From Burkholderiaceae bacterium (lineage in GTDB: Bacteria; Pseudomonadota; Gammaproteobacteria; Burkholderiales; Burkholderiaceae_B), in contig JAJOJF010000027.1 in NCBI GenBank assembly GCA_021208885.1, positions 1 through 46,436 on the forward strand: a DNA stretch of 46,436 nt. The letters run 5' to 3'. The translations under genes were made by a program, and so were the position numbers. The notes beneath the pieces were generated by a model. It saw only the letters and a list, made by a program, of their open reading frames with translations. It was not told the DNA's origin and did no database searches. This document shows, one piece after another, positions 26,526 through 37,893 of this stretch. Numbering within the stretch: the stretch's first letter is position 1; every line of letters begins with the position of its first letter.

Positions 26526-27813
26526 TTGAGCCACTACGACACACCCGCTAGTCCGGATCTAATTGACTCGCGCTATGCCTTGCGCCGGTTGCTGATTGCG
26601 CTGTTGGCCATGCTCATGGGCAGCAGCAGTATGTTTGTGGTGGCGGTGGTCTTGCCGTCGGTGCAAGCCGAGTTTGGTGTCTCGCGCGCTGAGGTATCTT
26701 TGCCATATACGCTGCTGATGATTGGCTTCGGGGTCGGCGGCGTTTTCATGGGCAAGTTGGTAGACCGACTTGGCGTTACCGTTGCGCTATGGCTCGGCTC
26801 ACTGGGCATCCTGATTGGGTTTGTCTGGGCTGGGCTTAGCACCAACATTTACAGCTTTGCGATTGCTCATGGTCTTTTTCTAGGGCTCTTCGGGATCTCG
26901 GCGACATTCGCTCCGCTAGTAGCTGATACTTCGCTTTGGTGGAACAAGCGTCGCGGGATTGCGGTGGCTGTGTGTGCCAGTGGTAACTATTTGGCTGGAG
27001 CGGTTTGGCCGGGGTTTGCCAATTGGGGTATCTCGGAAGCCGGATGGCGCGAGACCTATATCGTGATGGGTATTGTCTGTAGCGTCAGCCTGGCAGGGTT
27101 GGCGTTTTTTTTTGAGGCAACGTCCCCCGGTTTCCGAGCAAGAAGCACCGGCAACTTCAAATACGGCCTCTCTTAACCCGCCCTCACCGTTTCCGCGAAC
27201 CCGGCCATTTGGCCTGTCGACTAGCCAGGCCCAAACGTTGTTGATCATTGCAGGCGTCGCCTGCTGCGTGGCCATGTCCATGCCCCAGGTGCACATCGTG
27301 GCTTATTGCGTTGATCTTGGTTATGGTCCGGCGCGCGGTGCCGAAATGCTGGCACTGATGCTGGGGTTCGGTGTCATTAGCCGGCTGGTGTCAGGCGTCA
27401 TTTGCGACAAGATTGGCGGTGTGAAAACTCTGATCCTGGGCTCTGCTTTGCAAGGCATTGCGTTGCTCTTGTTCTTGCCATTTAACGGGCTGGTGTCGCT
27501 CTACATCATCTCGGCGATATTCGGGTTGTTCCAGGGCGGCATCGTACCGTCTTACGCGATCATTGTGAGGGAACATTTTCCGATGGCCGAGACTGGCCGT
27601 CGTGTTGGCGCAGTGATCATGGCCACCATGCTGGGCATGGCGCTCGGGGGCTGGATGTCAGGCAAGATTTTTGATTTGACGGGCTCGTACCAGGCGGCCC
27701 TGTATAACGGCACAATTTGGAATGCATTGAATCTGGTGATTGCTGGCTGGTTGCTATGGCGCTTGAAAAGCCGGCCATCGACAGGCTTGCCGGGTCAGGT
27801 TGGGGCCGTTTAA
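26526..27813 (+). pseudogene. MFS transporter, frameshifted at a run of nine T
   Basis: The N-terminal half (RRLLIALLAMLMGSSSMFVVAVVLPSVQAEFGVSRAEVSLPYTLLMIGFGVGGVFMGKLVDRLG) runs to 27176 in one frame. The C-terminal half, with six more spans (AQTLLIIAGVACCVAMSMPQVHIVAYCVDLG onward), runs to 27813 in another. The frames meet at nine T (27105-27113). Eight T would give LAFFLRQRPPVSEQEA and one continuous 12-span protein of about 428 residues. Either a real +1 change, a consensus error, or slippage on T9. The start is uncertain (TTG at 26526 or a later ATG). Position opposite the TRAP operon suggests a related solute. Confidence 0.8.
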
Positions 27814-27910
27814 GATCGACTGTGAGCTCGTTTAGCGGAAGTGATTTCACCGCTGTTGTGGGTTTTGATGCAGAAGCCTTGAGGACTGTTGCCAAACAAG
27901 TTCTATGAGC

Positions 27911-28510
27911 CTAGGTGCCATCAATGGATTGACGTAACTCATCGGCGAGTTTCATAGGCATAAACATCCGTAGCGGGTCAGATGCAAGGGACTGAAACTG
28001 TAGGTTCTCGTAGATTGCTTTACGGTTGGCTACCTTAGCAGCGTCCCCGCAGTCAAGCACATCAAGCATGATGACGGCGGCTGGATAACCAGTTTTCGTG
28101 GCACGTGACGCTCTGCATAGGGCATCGATTAGCAAGTCTTCGCCAATTTTTTGCCCTCTGTATTTGACATCGCGACCAATCATCGAAATGTACACGGCAG
28201 GGATAGCCCCATGATTGGGGGCGGTCCGTTTGTATTTTGCTGGCAGGTTTTCAAAATGGATAGCGTGTGCATTCATGGCGTAAAAACCTGCCACCTCGCC
28301 GTTTTCGGCGACCATTACGTAGACGGCAGAATTCCCAGCCTTCATTAGTTTGTTGGCCGTTTTCTTGAAAAAGTTGTCTACTTGTGCAACCCCGCAAGTA
28401 AAGCTCTCCCGATCATGCCTTTCAGGATCGAATGGCTCAATCGAGAAGGTGGGGTGCTGGTTTTGACTTGATTTTGCTGAGGCTGTTTTGGTGTCTTCTT
28501 GTTTTGTCAC
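27911..28510 (-). CDS. GNAT-family toxin (TacT/AtaT-like acetyltransferase)
   Basis: The 199-residue protein matches toxins that acetylate aminoacyl-tRNA: FTCGVAQVDNFFKKTANKLMKAGNSAVYVMVAENGEVAGFYAMNAHAI, an acetyl-CoA loop YRGQKIGEDLLIDAL, and a Tyr near the C-terminus (RKAIYENLQF) in the place of the catalytic Tyr. The GTG start overlaps the stop of an antitoxin-like frame (GTGA), as in intact pairs. It has an extra N-terminal stretch of about 25 polar residues. The antitoxin is truncated, so the toxin may be silent, diverged or rescued by another antitoxin. Confidence 0.82.
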   Translation of the reverse strand: MTKQEDTKTASAKSSQNQHPTFSIEPFDPERHDRESFTCGVAQVDNFFKKTANKLMKAGNSAVYVMVAENGEVAGFYAMNAHAIHFENLPAKYKRTAPNHGAIPAVYISMIGRDVKYRGQKIGEDLLIDALCRASRATKTGYPAAVIMLDVLDCGDAAKVANRKAIYENLQFQSLASDPLRMFMPMKLADELRQSIDGT

Positions 28511-28650
28511 CGCGAAACAACTCGTGATTTGAATCTCTTAGCGGCTTGGCTGAGCTCTTTATTGGGACGCGCTGTTGCTTGCAGAGCAGAGAAAAAAGCA
28601 GCATGATCTACTGCTGCTAGGTGGGTGTGCTCGTGTGCCTGAATGACCTT
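28507..28650 (-). pseudogene. C-terminal remnant of a DUF1778-type antitoxin
   Basis: Immediately upstream of the GNAT toxin, 47 codons read VIQAHEHTHLAAVDHAAFFSALQATARPNKELSQAAKRF and end in TGA at 28507, overlapping the toxin GTG. This corresponds to the toxin-wrapping C-terminal half of DUF1778 antitoxins. An in-frame TAA at 28651-28653 and the absence of any start codon show that the N-terminal DNA-binding half is missing. The break lies between the remnant and the tRNA-Ser gene, so DNA was lost or rearranged there. Confidence 0.7.
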
Positions 28651-28660
28651 TTAGCCGATA

Positions 28661-28684
28661 ATAAGCACCTCGAGAGGCGCTTAT
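28661..28684 (-). terminator. hairpin downstream of tRNA-Ser
   Basis: ATAAGCACCTC and GAGGCGCTTAT pair over 10 of 11 positions with one A-C mismatch and a 2-base turn, starting 13 bp past the tRNA 3' end. On the minus strand it is followed by TATCGG rather than a long U-run. Probable tRNA terminator. Confidence 0.6.
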
Positions 28685-28696
28685 TTATTGACTGAA

Positions 28697-28787
<91 letters not shown>

Positions 28788-28973
28788 GCTCGAGCCCGCT
28801 ATCTTAGCAGAGTCTGTGACGGTCCTGTGACGGGTGGTGACGCATGATTAACCCCGGCCGTCCTCGCACCCATGTCACCGGTGAATTCCCCCGTTTTCGG
28901 CCACGGTTTGCTATGGTTACGGCTACGGCTAATGAAACTGGCCGGATAACTACGAATACAGGAGTTGGTTGAC

Positions 28974-29747
28974 ATGCTGTTGCTGTTGTCTCCCGCCAAG
29001 AAACTTGACTATGACTCGCCACTGGCCACTAGCCTGCACACCGAGCCGCTATTTGTAGATGAAGCGAAAGGTCTCATTGATGTCCTGAAGAAAAAGTCTG
29101 TCGCAGATGTTGCCAAACTAATGTCGTTAAGTGACTCGCTTGCTGAACTCAATGTGCAGCGTTATGCCGAATGGACGCCTAAATTCACTCAAAAAAATGC
29201 CCGTCCTGCCGTACTGGCTTTCAATGGTGATGTCTATGAAGGTCTGGATGCACCATCTCTGTCTGAGGCGCAACTTAAATGGGCACAAGACCACGTGGCT
29301 ATTTTGAGTGGCTTGTATGGGGTGTTAAGGCCTCTGGATTTGATGCAACCTTACCGTCTGGAGATGGGCACCAAACTTGCCACCCCGGCAGGCAAGACGC
29401 TATACGACTATTGGAAAGAAACAATTGCGCCCTATCTGAATGAGCGGTTGGCCAAGGACAAGCAGCCTATCGTCGTGAATTTGGCTTCAGAGGAATACTT
29501 TAAGTCCGTGGATCTCGGGGCGCTCAATGCCCGCGTAATTCAGTGTGTGTTCCAAGATGCAAAAGCGGGTGCGTATAAGGTCGTCAGCTTTTACGCCAAG
29601 CGCGCCCGCGGGCTGATGGCTCGATATGTGATCGAGAATCGTATTAATACCCCCGATAAATTGACCGGGTTCAATCTTGAGGGATACACGTATGCCCCCG
29701 ATATATCGACCGAAGACAAATTGGTGTTCAGGCGTCCCGAGCAGTAA
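28974..29747 (+). CDS. yaaA: YaaA-family peroxide stress protein
   Basis: The 257-residue protein has the full family sequence: MLLLLSPAKKLDYDSP at the start, PAVLAFNGDVYEGLDA, LSGLYGVLRPLDLMQPYRLEMGTKL and VNLASEEYFKSVD, ending with FNLEGYTYAPDISTEDKLVFRR. YaaA lowers free iron during peroxide stress in E. coli and binds DNA. ATG at 28974 is chosen because GGAG lies 9 bases upstream. It precedes a patatin-like gene by 16 bp; they may be co-transcribed. Confidence 0.95.
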   Translation: MLLLLSPAKKLDYDSPLATSLHTEPLFVDEAKGLIDVLKKKSVADVAKLMSLSDSLAELNVQRYAEWTPKFTQKNARPAVLAFNGDVYEGLDAPSLSEAQLKWAQDHVAILSGLYGVLRPLDLMQPYRLEMGTKLATPAGKTLYDYWKETIAPYLNERLAKDKQPIVVNLASEEYFKSVDLGALNARVIQCVFQDAKAGAYKVVSFYAKRARGLMARYVIENRINTPDKLTGFNLEGYTYAPDISTEDKLVFRRPEQ

Positions 29748-29763
29748 CTAACTGGAGTTTTAA

Positions 29764-31083
29764 ATGGCATCCCCCAAGCTAGATGTGTCAGCCTATCCCC
29801 GCGTAGCGTTAGTCTTGCAAGGTGGGGGCGCTTTGGGCTCCTACCAGGCAGGCGTTTATGAAGGTCTGGCACGAGCCGGCATCCACCCAAACTGGGTCGC
29901 TGGTATCTCCATCGGCGCCTTGAACTGCGCCATCATTGCGGGCAACCCCCCAGAGAAACGTGTTGAGCGTCTGCATGATTTCTGGGAAACCATTTGCATG
30001 CCACCCATAATACCGACATCGATTATTTCTGGGCACAAAGACCTAATGGCGCAGTTAATGTCACCTTGGGGAGACATGCTAGAGTCGATGGGCCATGTCA
30101 TGTTCAACTCCATGGCGGCTATGTCAGCGCTGGTTAATGGCCAGGAAGGGTTTTTCAAGCCCAGACCAATGGCGCCTGGGGGGGGCGCGCCAGACACGAC
30201 GAGCTTTTATGACACTACCCCGATGATTGCCACGCTAGAGCGTTTTGCCGATTTCGACCGCATCAACAGCGGAGAGACACGAGTGTCGTTGGGTGCTACC
30301 AATGTGGCAAGTGGCAACTTCGTCTACTTTGATTCGACTGAGATCAAGCTTACCCCAAAGCATTTCATCGCCTCTGGCTCGTTGCCACCGGGATTTCCGG
30401 CCACTGAGATTGACGGCGAGTATTACTGGGACGGCGGCTGCGTATCAAACACACCGCTAGAGTACGTGCTGGGTGTCACCCCCCGGCGTGACACGTTGGT
30501 GTTTCAGGTCGATCTCTGGAGCTCAGCTGGATCACTGCCCACGGATATTTTTCAGGTCAACGAGCGGCAAAAAGATATTCAGTACTCGAGTCGCACTCGA
30601 ACCATTACCAATACGGTTCACATGGCCCAGACCATGAGACGCGTTTTGCAGGACACAGTCGATCGAATACCTGCGTCAGTCAAGGCTGCTGACCCGTGGT
30701 TTGATTCGATGCTGCATCGAATGATGGGTGCACGCTACAACGTTATCCACCTGATCTATCAAAACAAAACGGCTGAGGGTCATTACAAAGACTATCAGTT
30801 CAGTGCAGAAGCGAAGAACCTGCACTGGCAAACCGGTTTGCACGATATGGACGAGACCTTGCGATACCCCCAATGTTTGGAGTTGCCGCAAGAGGGGGAC
30901 AATTTTGTCACGTTCGACGTTCACACCCGAAAGCGCAGTTCCTCGGCGCAGTTCCGGGCGGAAAACGTGGTCAAGGCTAAAGCTAGTGCAGCCCCTGCAA
31001 AGAACGCGCCGGCCAAGAAGACTGTCAAGAAAGTGGCAGTCAAGAAGGCGACTCAGTCAAGCAGACCTCGCCGCACTCCCTAA
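29764..31083 (+). CDS. patatin-like phospholipase with a Lys/Ala-rich C-terminal tail
   Basis: The 439-residue protein has the patatin oxyanion motif LQGGGALGSYQAG, the nucleophile Ser49 in GISIG, and the catalytic Asp223 in WDGG. A family-specific C-terminal region follows. The last 40 residues (AKASAAPAKNAPAKKTVKKVA and on) are rich in Lys and Ala like histone H1 tails, suggesting binding to DNA, polyphosphate or polyhydroxybutyrate granules. In related bacteria such patatins often sit near acetoacetate and 3-hydroxybutyrate genes; here acetoacetate decarboxylase follows convergently with a 7-bp gap. Substrate could be phospholipid or granule-associated lipid. Confidence 0.9.
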   Translation: MASPKLDVSAYPRVALVLQGGGALGSYQAGVYEGLARAGIHPNWVAGISIGALNCAIIAGNPPEKRVERLHDFWETICMPPIIPTSIISGHKDLMAQLMSPWGDMLESMGHVMFNSMAAMSALVNGQEGFFKPRPMAPGGGAPDTTSFYDTTPMIATLERFADFDRINSGETRVSLGATNVASGNFVYFDSTEIKLTPKHFIASGSLPPGFPATEIDGEYYWDGGCVSNTPLEYVLGVTPRRDTLVFQVDLWSSAGSLPTDIFQVNERQKDIQYSSRTRTITNTVHMAQTMRRVLQDTVDRIPASVKAADPWFDSMLHRMMGARYNVIHLIYQNKTAEGHYKDYQFSAEAKNLHWQTGLHDMDETLRYPQCLELPQEGDNFVTFDVHTRKRSSSAQFRAENVVKAKASAAPAKNAPAKKTVKKVAVKKATQSSRPRRTP

Positions 31084-31090
31084 CCAGTCT

Positions 31091-31837
31091 TTAGGCTTTC
31101 AGGTAGTCAAACGCCACTTCCCCCAAGCCCAGCGTCAAGTCGCATACCAAGTGCTTGGCGCTAACCACCTCAAGCACTGGCAAGTCTGCTACGGGTGCCA
31201 GTGCGTGCTCGAATAGCTCCAGGCGTGCCGGACCAGTCCAAGCGCCTTTGACCGTGACGTCTTGCAAGTGATAGCGAACGAGTTCACAGATTCTTGGCGT
31301 GCCATCCACGTGAGGGATGATCTTTAGCAGGTAGTTGGGTGTTTCGACCAGCTTCTTTTGCTCGGCAGCGCAATCAAGGGCCTCGTACTTAAATCCCATC
31401 GTTCCTGTGGCAACCCGGATCGGGCCGTAATCGAGGGTGCCAACCAGCGTGTCAGAAGCGACCTGCAGCTTTGGATTTGCCAGTTTCTTCGGGAAACCCC
31501 ACAGCTCGCGTCCGCCGGCAATCGGTGCTTCGTCATCAAGGTACATCATGTGCGTGTAACCACCTTTGCGGCCTTGCTCATCGATGACGGAGATGACTTG
31601 TCCTGACTCGGTGTAGTCTCCAAAGCCCGAGGAATCGGGCATTCGGATGAACTCGTAGCTGACGATCGGGTCTTCTATTTTGAGGGGCTCAGGTACCATC
31701 TGACGCAGGATTTTTTCGTCGGTACGGTAAGAGATGATGAAAAATTCCCGGTTTACAAAATGGTAGGGGCCCTTGGGAAATGAGGGGCTAACAAAGGGCA
31801 TGGAATAGGCGTTAGCTCGGATGTCAGCTATTTTCAC
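31091..31837 (-). CDS. adc: acetoacetate decarboxylase
   Basis: The 248-residue protein has the active-site motif [15 protein letters not shown] with the Schiff-base Lys117 followed by Lys118, whose proximity lowers the pKa. R30, E62 and E77-like residues ([24 protein letters not shown]) are also in place. It converts acetoacetate to acetone and carbon dioxide; homologues in this fold can have other substrates. Length is typical (about 245). It is single, with its own upstream region, and converges on the patatin gene. Confidence 0.92.
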   Translation of the reverse strand: MKIADIRANAYSMPFVSPSFPKGPYHFVNREFFIISYRTDEKILRQMVPEPLKIEDPIVSYEFIRMPDSSGFGDYTESGQVISVIDEQGRKGGYTHMMYLDDEAPIAGGRELWGFPKKLANPKLQVASDTLVGTLDYGPIRVATGTMGFKYEALDCAAEQKKLVETPNYLLKIIPHVDGTPRICELVRYHLQDVTVKGAWTGPARLELFEHALAPVADLPVLEVVSAKHLVCDLTLGLGEVAFDYLKA

Positions 31838-31917
31838 GTAAGGCTCCTAGGTGAGGGTCAAGCGATAAAGATTCGACAGAATAAGCCCGTTTGGGTGAAA
31901 CATTCAATGAATTTCTA

Positions 31918-34096
31918 TTATTGAATCGCCTCTTGATTGAGACCTTTTAGCAGCACCGATTCCCGCACGATACTTTGCACCGCTCGTTGCAACTGCTTGA
32001 TCGGAAAGATCCAGTCTGCGCCGCTGTACTCAATCAGGACGGCGTTGGCGTCTTTGCTGGCTCTGTCAAGGTCGCGGTCTTGCAAGGCTATGTCCATGTC
32101 CTGCAAAAACGCGACCGCTGCCGCTGGCAGCTCAGACTGTGCCTGGAGTTGCTGGATGGCCGTGGCCACTTCGGAGGCCAACACATGGTTCTGAATCAGG
32201 AGATTGTTGTACTCAGCAACATGCTGTTGGCGGGAGGGTGGCTCGCCCATCATGCGATAAAACGCCTCGGCAAAGTTGCTAAATGCCACCATCATGTTGC
32301 GCCTGGCCAGTGGCCAGGCATTGGCTGACTCTGATCTGGTTTGGTCATCACGTTTGTTGAGTTGCTCCAAGCCAGCTTTGAGATAGGTTTCATTGGCGCG
32401 GATGGCTGCATCAGCTAATGATGGCAGGGAGCGGGCCTCCCACCACGGCAAGACGTAACTGAAGGCCAGCGCTACTAGTGAGCCAATGGTGGTGTCGATA
32501 GCACGCTCGCCAACCAGGCCGAATGTCTCAGGCAGCAGAAAATGAAGCATGATCAACACAGTGACGGTATTAAAGACTGATGCCACAAGGTAGTTCAGCA
32601 AAATGAAACTGAAACCGGTAATCAGTGAGACTACCAGCGTGGTGAATAGAATCTGGGGGTCTGTGGTGACATAGAACAACAAGAACGCCAAACCGCAACC
32701 GATTAGTGTGCCAATCAATCGAGCCGTGTTGCGCTGCCTTGTCAACGAGAATGCTGGCTTCATGATGATGATTATCGTCAGAACGATCCAGTAGCCATGA
32801 GGACCAATCTCTGGGATTGCCAAGCCGATTGATAGACCGACGGCTACGGCCATGGCCACACGCAAGGAAAACCGGAACGGAGGGGAGTCCAGGCGTAAAT
32901 TGCTGGTGATTAGTTTTGGGCTAAACGACTGGCGAGACAAAAAGTCAGACAAGGACGTGTCTAGCTGAGCTGGGTTTAGTGCCTTGATATCGGGCGGCAT
33001 GCTGGTTTGCGAGAGCATGCGTTCGATGCAGCGATTGACGTTACGCAGTCTGCGCAGGATCTGCACACAAAGTGAGTACGCTTCCAGGTTTTCTGTGGCA
33101 AACCCTTGTCGCTTCATGACTTCGATGTCATATTCCAAAGCACGCAGTTCGGCCTTGACGCTGTTGCGACGCATGAGATGCTTTTCTTGGATGACAGCCG
33201 AGGCGATACGTTCGAGTTCCAGAGACATCTTTAGCAAAGCATCGCGCATGAATATCAACGTATCCGACTGCCCAAGGGTGCGCTGCAGGAGAGCGTAGTC
33301 AGTGTGCGTGCCTACCAGGAGGTCGAGCATGTTGACCATGTCGATAAAAACATTCCAGACCATGCGTCGGCGCGGTGACCGTTCGACGGAGGCTTTGCTC
33401 ATGCGCCTGAGAATCATGTCTCGCGCGGCCTGGTGTTGATCGCTCATGGTCGCTTGCGTGGCAATCAACTGGCGATAGCGTTCATCGAGGTCGGCATCGG
33501 CCTCGTACATCTCGGCACGGGCAGCTATGTAGTCGGCTGTTGCCAGAAGAGCCACCGACAGACTTTGCTCTTCCTCACGGACTTGCAGGGGACGGCTTGC
33601 CAGGATACTGAACAGGATGTAGGAGGCCGCACCACCGACCGTGACCAGCACATGTTCAAGCACCTGGTCTGGCGTCAGCTCGGAGTGCATGGTAACGACC
33701 GTTAGAATCAAGCAAGACAGTCCAATAACGCCGCCACGCTTGCCATACACGGCAAACATGGAAAAGAAAAAGGTTTGTCCGACCACGGCCAGGAGTAACC
33801 ACATCGGGTGATGCGAAGCCAATCCCGTCAGGCTAACCGCCACGGCGCCAAGCACCAGACCGCCCGCCATCTCCCGGATGCGCAAGGGCAGGGGGCCGGG
33901 TTGATCAATCGAGTGCTACGCATGCCGCGCCTAAAGCGGCAATCAGTGCTTGTCCAGAGCCGCCGGGCAACAACAATCCGAGTGAATACACCAGCAAAAT
34001 ACCTGCGCCGCGCCTGACGCCACTGATGAAGTGGTGGCTGTAGACGAAGCGTTGAATGCTGGTAAGACGGGTGGCGGACATTGGGCGTGGGTTCAC
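31918..34096 (-). pseudogene. FUSC/YccS-family membrane protein, N-terminus in a different frame
   Basis: The main frame (31918-33885 and a little beyond) encodes LRIREMAGGLVLGAVAVSLTGL, a large cytoplasmic helical domain and a second membrane block (FSLRVAMAVAVGLSIGLAIPEIGPHGYWIVLTIIIIMKPAF), the layout of YccS/YhfK and aromatic-acid efflux proteins. The first spans (FISGVRRGAGILLVYSLGLLLPGGSGQALIAALGAACVAL) lie in another frame from a GTG at 34096. They join at 33909-33911, where one extra base in CTCGATTGAT separates VAL from IDQPGPLPLRIREM. A reconstructed protein would have about 725 residues. Real mutation or consensus error. Confidence 0.82.
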
Positions 34097-34489
34097 AAAC
34101 AGCGTTGTAAAACAGGCTGTCGCACGGAAATTTGCGCTGCAGTGCAGAAAACGTTACATTACTCGTCTTGCGAATTTCAGTCCACAGGCGAGTTCGCAGG
34201 GGTTGTATCGGCTCTCAGTCAATCGCTTAGAGCAGTTTCGGCCAAAAAACTTAGCTGCCGTCGCCGCCAAAAGCGGGCCGATGGCAGATCCGTTTCAATC
34301 CAGAACGTCTCATGGTGAGGCGTGCGCAGCGCTAGTCGATGAAGTGGCGCGAGGGTTGCGATGTGGTTGGGCAGACGGGCTCTGTGAGCCTGAAAGCGTC
34401 GATCATGTGGTGAATTCCCGTGCAGCTTCAGTCAGGCGTCAGTCTGACGGTCGATAAAGCAAAGCCGGTTCTGAAAGGACATTTTGATC
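34097..34489 (+). promoter_or_regulatory. 393-bp leader region of ilvBHC without a convincing gene
   Basis: I see no recognisable gene. Open frames exist but lack codon signals and homology I could recognise, and no leader peptide rich in Ile, Val or Leu codons is evident. CGTCAG-T-CTGACG (34437-34449) is a small hairpin near the 3' end, and AAAGGA precedes the ilvB ATG. The region presumably carries the promoters of the ilv operon and of the divergent FUSC gene. Confidence 0.4.
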
Positions 34490-36208
34490 ATGGAAATCAC
34501 AGGCGCCGACCTTGTCGTGCGCTGTCTGGCCGAAGAGGGCGTTGAGCACGTCTTCGGATACCCTGGCGGCGCGGTTCTCTACATCTACGACGCAATTTAC
34601 AAGCAAGAAAACTTCCAGCACATTCTGGTTCGTCACGAACAGGCGGCTGTCCATGCCGCTGACGCTTACGCACGATCCTCGCAAAAGGTCGGTGTGGCAT
34701 TGGTCACTAGCGGCCCGGGTGTGACCAATGCGGTTACCGGTATTGCAACCGCATACATGGACTCGATCCCGATGGTGATCATCAGTGGGCAGGTGCCCAC
34801 CCATGCCATCGGTGAAGACGCATTTCAGGAATGTGACACGGTTGGCATCACCCGTCCGTGCGTAAAACACAACTTCCTGGTGCGTGACATCAAGGATCTG
34901 GCCGAGACCATGCGCCGGGCGTTTTATATCGCTCGCACCGGTCGTCCTGGACCAGTCCTGGTTGATATTCCGAAAGACATCACAGTTGCCAAGACCAGGT
35001 ACACGCCGCCTCAAGGCGACGTGGTGATGCGCTCTTATGCGCCCGTGGTCAAGGGTCATCAAGGCCAGATCAAAAAGGCCATTCAAATGCTGGTTCAGGC
35101 CGAGCGTCCGATGATATACACCGGTGGCGGCGTGATTCTGGCTGACGCGTCAGAAGAGCTCACCCAACTGGTTCGCATGATTGGCGCGCCTTGCACCAAT
35201 ACCCTGATGGGCTTGGGTGCCTTTCCAAGCACTGACCGTCAGTTCGTGGGTATGCCCGGAATGCATGGCACCTATGAAGCCAACATGTCGATGCAAAACT
35301 GTGACGTGCTTTTGGCCATTGGTGCGCGATTTGATGATCGTGTAATTGGGAACCCCAAACACTTTGCCCAAAACCCGCGCAAGATCATTCACGTTGATAT
35401 CGACCCGTCATCCATCTCCAAGCGTGTGAAAGTCGACGTGCCGATTGTGGGTAACGTTAAAGACGTGCTCAAAGAGTTGATTGCCCAGTACGAAGTCGCC
35501 GCTAAAGACAACGCTGCCCAACAAAAGTCGCTAGCTGCCTGGTGGGAGCAAGTTGAAGCCTGGCGTGGTCGTAACTGCCTGAGCTACCTGCCTTCTGACG
35601 AGGTTATTAAGCCTCAGTCGGTGGTGCAAAAGCTCTGGGAAGTTACCAAGGGCGATGCGTTCATCACCTCGGATGTGGGTCAGCATCAGATGTGGGCTGC
35701 GCAGTACTACGGTTTTGATAAGCCGCGGCGCTGGATCAACTCTGGCGGTTTGGGCACCATGGGTGTGGGCTTGCCATACGCCATGGGTGTGCAAATGGCT
35801 AATCCAGATGCCACGATCGCTTGCATCACCGGTGAAGGCTCGATCCAGATGAACATTCAGGAACTCTCAACCTGCAAGCAGTATCACTTGACGCCCAAGA
35901 TCATCTGTCTGAACAACAGGTATTTAGGCATGGTGCGTCAGTGGCAACAGATTGACTACGGCTCACGTTACTCCGAGTCTTACATGGACGCTTTGCCCGA
36001 TTTCAAGGGGTTGGTCGAGGCGTACGGGCATGTGGCCATGCGCATCGAGAAGCCGTCTGATGTTGAGGGTGCCTTGAAAGAGGCCTTTGCGCTCAAAGAC
36101 CGCCTGGTCTTCATGGACTTCATTACCGACCAGTCTGAAAACGTTTGGCCCATGGTCAAAGCGGGCAAGGGACTGACCGAGATGTTGTTGGGTTCAGAGG
36201 AGCTGTAA
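34490..36208 (+). CDS. ilvB: acetolactate synthase large (catalytic) subunit
   Basis: The 572-residue ThDP enzyme condenses two pyruvates to acetolactate, or pyruvate and 2-oxobutyrate, the first common step to valine, leucine and isoleucine. The ThDP-activating Glu is in VRHEQAAVHAADAYARSS, the FAD-like domain has IGARFDDRVIGNP, and the Mg-ThDP motif is GEGSIQMN with the NN pair in CLNNRYLGMVRQW. The ATG at 34490 is preferred over the TTG six bases earlier because of spacing from AAAGGA. First gene of ilvB-ilvH-ilvC. Confidence 0.97.
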   Translation: MEITGADLVVRCLAEEGVEHVFGYPGGAVLYIYDAIYKQENFQHILVRHEQAAVHAADAYARSSQKVGVALVTSGPGVTNAVTGIATAYMDSIPMVIISGQVPTHAIGEDAFQECDTVGITRPCVKHNFLVRDIKDLAETMRRAFYIARTGRPGPVLVDIPKDITVAKTRYTPPQGDVVMRSYAPVVKGHQGQIKKAIQMLVQAERPMIYTGGGVILADASEELTQLVRMIGAPCTNTLMGLGAFPSTDRQFVGMPGMHGTYEANMSMQNCDVLLAIGARFDDRVIGNPKHFAQNPRKIIHVDIDPSSISKRVKVDVPIVGNVKDVLKELIAQYEVAAKDNAAQQKSLAAWWEQVEAWRGRNCLSYLPSDEVIKPQSVVQKLWEVTKGDAFITSDVGQHQMWAAQYYGFDKPRRWINSGGLGTMGVGLPYAMGVQMANPDATIACITGEGSIQMNIQELSTCKQYHLTPKIICLNNRYLGMVRQWQQIDYGSRYSESYMDALPDFKGLVEAYGHVAMRIEKPSDVEGALKEAFALKDRLVFMDFITDQSENVWPMVKAGKGLTEMLLGSEEL

Positions 36209-36211
36209 GGC

Positions 36212-37788
<1,577 letters not shown>

Positions 37789-37792
37789 GAGA

Positions 37793-37825
37793 TTAGCCCG
37801 CAAAGCAGCCGGCTTTGCGGGCTAA
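37793..37825 (+). terminator. strong hairpin after ilvC
   Basis: TTAGCCCGCAAAGC and GCTTTGCGGGCTAA form a perfect 14-bp stem with a 5-nt loop, starting 4 bp after the ilvC stop. There is no U-run downstream, but stem strength and position mark it as the ilv operon terminator or a processing hairpin. Confidence 0.75.
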
Positions 37826-37893
37826 AAATGCTCTGGCTGTACATGCGCCCTTAGCCTTAAGGGTGTTTTTTTTGGGTTAATCTTACGCCCACG

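Noticed and set aside
26314..26529. 71-residue plus-strand frame upstream of the MFS gene
   Set aside because: Low-complexity polar sequence with no ribosome site or family resemblance.
34056..34457. 133-residue plus-strand frame upstream of ilvB
   Set aside because: It overlaps the FUSC N-terminal coding region and the ilv leader and resembles no family.
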